A stretch of 37,828 nucleotides of DNA from Cyanobacteria bacterium RM1_2_2 (GTDB lineage Bacteria > Cyanobacteriota > Cyanobacteriia > Elainellales > Elainellaceae): positions 1 to 37,828 of the forward strand of contig JAAUQT010000026.1 of assembly GCA_012033495.1 (NCBI GenBank), given 5' to 3'. The notes under the pieces are model-generated. The model was not told the origin of the DNA. It did not search any database and saw nothing but the letters and a program-made list of their open reading frames with translations. Positions 35,079-37,828 of the stretch are shown here, one piece after another; position 1 is the first letter of the stretch, and each line of letters starts with the position of its first letter. The translations under genes and the position numbers were made by a program.

Positions 35079-36104
35079 CTAAGCCGATGTTTTGGCGACG
35101 ACCTTTTCTTCTACCTTCAGTTCGTTGGGGCAGGCTTGACCCTGTTCAAAACAGTCGGCATTGGAGAGGGTGGTTTCGGCAATGGTGGTAACAGCATCGC
35201 GGGTGAAAAATGCTTGATGTGCTGTAATCACTACATTCGAGAAGGACTGGAGCAGTTGGAAGACATCATCCTGGATGACCGTACCCGACAAGTCTTCAAA
35301 GAAAAGATTATCTTCCTGCTCGTAAACATCAATGCCGAGATATCCGATTTTGCCTGCCTTGATGCCCTCGATCACAGCGCGGGTGTCGATCAGCTTGCCG
35401 CGACTGGTGTTAATCAACATCATGCCGGGTTTCATCTGGCTGATGGCCTCTGCGTTGATGATGTGTTCGGTGGTTGGCAGCAAGGGGCAGTGTAGTGAAA
35501 TGATGTCTGAATTTTCCAGCAGTTCTGATAGCTCAACATATCGGGCTGCACCGATCGTCTCAAAGTTGGAGTTGGGGTAAGCATCATAGCCGAGCAACTG
35601 GCAGCCAAATCCGCGCATGATCTGGGCAAAAATCATGCCGATCTTGCCTGTCCCAATTACGCCGACCGTGCGACCGTGGAGGTCAAATCCCATCAGCCCA
35701 TCCAGGGCAAAGTTGTCATCTCGGACGCGGTTATAAGCCTTGTGAATTTTGCGGTTGAGTGTCAGCACTAGCCCGACGGTATGTTCTGCCACCGAATAAG
35801 GAGAATAGGCGGCGACTCGTGCCACCTTAATGCCCAAATCGGCCGCAGCATGAAGATCGACCTGGTTAAATCCGGTACAGCGCAGCAGCAGATATTTTGT
35901 GCCGTTGGAAGCGAGCGCTTCTAGGGTTTTGGCGTCGGCGGTGTCATTTACGAAAATGCAGGCGGCTGGGATTCCGGCTGCCAGCGGAGCAGTGGTGTGA
36001 TCCAAATGCGGCTCAAGATATACTAGCTCGTGATTGTGCTTGACGTTGGCCTGATCAAAATATTCGCGATCATACTTGTGGGTATTGAAGACGGCAATTT
36101 TCAT
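35079..36104 (-). CDS. D-lactate dehydrogenase (2-hydroxyacid dehydrogenase family)
   Basis: This 341-residue enzyme should interconvert pyruvate and D-lactate with NADH. The nucleotide fold has GVIGTGKIG, and the catalytic residues are visible as Arg in NTSRGKLID, Glu in DVYEQE and His in ITAHQAFFT. The N-terminus MKIAVFNTHKYDREYF matches LdhA-type enzymes. The start at 36104 has GGAGG nine bases upstream; an upstream ATG at 36137 is less likely. It follows enolase on the same strand with a 74-bp gap. A different 2-hydroxyacid substrate cannot be excluded. Confidence 0.92.
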   Translation of the reverse strand: MKIAVFNTHKYDREYFDQANVKHNHELVYLEPHLDHTTAPLAAGIPAACIFVNDTADAKTLEALASNGTKYLLLRCTGFNQVDLHAAADLGIKVARVAAYSPYSVAEHTVGLVLTLNRKIHKAYNRVRDDNFALDGLMGFDLHGRTVGVIGTGKIGMIFAQIMRGFGCQLLGYDAYPNSNFETIGAARYVELSELLENSDIISLHCPLLPTTEHIINAEAISQMKPGMMLINTSRGKLIDTRAVIEGIKAGKIGYLGIDVYEQEDNLFFEDLSGTVIQDDVFQLLQSFSNVVITAHQAFFTRDAVTTIAETTLSNADCFEQGQACPNELKVEEKVVAKTSA

Positions 36105-36143
36105 AGATGACCTCCAGAAAAAGGGTACTTTCAGCACGAAACA

Positions 36144-36163
36144 GGGTGGGACTCAGCCCACCC
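36144..36163 (-). terminator. GC-rich hairpin between enolase and lactate dehydrogenase
   Basis: GGGTGGG and CCCACCC are separated by six bases, about 15 bp past the enolase stop. Only TGTTTC follows on the minus strand, so it is a weak terminator or attenuator at best. Confidence 0.35.
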
Positions 36164-36178
36164 CCGAACCAAACCCAT

Positions 36179-37479
<1,301 letters not shown>

Positions 37480-37828
37480 GCTTGAACCTCTTTATATTGA
37501 TTATGGGTTTAGCGATTTAAGCCATCGCTGAGGGCAATCAGTGGCGAGCCGCACTAAGCTAGAAGCTACCGCAGGCTGGCTTTACGGCTGTTCAGACTTT
37601 ACGGCTGTTCAGACTTTACTGCCCTTCAAATTCCCAGTTCTGAGAATCTGGAGTCTGATCATCTCATGAGCGGGTCATCCGTAGGCACTGCGGAAATCGA
37701 CTCTCAACGCTCGCATACCATGTGGTAAGTGGTAAAGGTTAGATTAGCAAAGGTCAGACTGGGGAAATCAGATTGGGATAGGACTGACGCAGAAGAGATC
37801 CCCCAACCCCCAACCCCTGCGGGAAGCC
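37480..37828. other. Upstream region of enolase with a 17-bp tandem repeat
   Basis: TTTACGGCTGTTCAGAC occurs twice (37581-37614), followed by a partial third copy. A short AGCGAT/ATCGCT hairpin lies at about 37510-37528. The window ends in CCCCAACCCC and CCTGCGGGAAGCC repeat sequence, the latter also at 18071. No gene is visible. Confidence 0.5.

Noticed and set aside
35049..35495. 148-residue plus-strand open frame
   Set aside because: It is antisense to the D-lactate dehydrogenase, which has clear catalytic motifs.

Overview
The window reads as cyanobacterial chromosome. The clearest evidence is a full-length orange carotenoid protein (OCP). Supporting signs are GCGATCGC (HIP1) octamers inside genes, long RTX and WD40/STAND proteins, a DUF2470 protein, a NYN-LOTUS protein and an exopolysaccharide island; together they suggest a filamentous or colonial Leptolyngbya-like type. 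No rRNA, tRNA, CRISPR array or intact transposase was seen.

Layout. 1-4.1 kb: a 2-Cys peroxiredoxin, divergent from a bacterial-type glycogen debranching enzyme, then a von Willebrand A-like protein with a degenerate metal site. 4.1-8.3 kb: two tandem RTX calcium-binding genes on the minus strand, each with a homologous leader and terminator. 8.3-11.9 kb: a STAND NTPase with 14 WD40 repeats. 12.1-16.9 kb: a heme-sensor nucleotide cyclase, DUF2470 with a possible 34-residue membrane protein upstream, a NYN-LOTUS protein and OCP. 16.9-18.7 kb: a long gene-poor stretch with short palindromic repeats. 18.75-35.0 kb: a polysaccharide island containing an MBOAT acyltransferase and SGNH-like partner, three GT4 and two GT-A type glycosyltransferases, a hexapeptide acyltransferase, an SDR epimerase, a Gfo/Idh dehydrogenase, a Wzx flippase and a Wzy-like polymerase. 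This would build, acetylate, flip and polymerise a cell-surface glycan; the priming transferase and Wza/Wzc export genes are not in the window. 35.1-37.5 kb: enolase followed by D-lactate dehydrogenase on the minus strand, a route from 2-phosphoglycerate toward lactate.

Seven genes, including the normally essential enolase, are broken by small indels. Nearly all are one-base contractions of short homopolymers, and restoring them gives full-length family members. I therefore treat these as probable sequencing or assembly errors and annotate the genes as whole. The most novel-looking signals are non-coding: a two-copy structured element whose substitutions preserve base pairing, a 25-bp dyad upstream of the peroxiredoxin, a palindromic repeat family found mostly at gene 3' ends (one copy inside a dead DUF5615 toxin-like gene), and duplicated leader/terminator sequences around the RTX pair.
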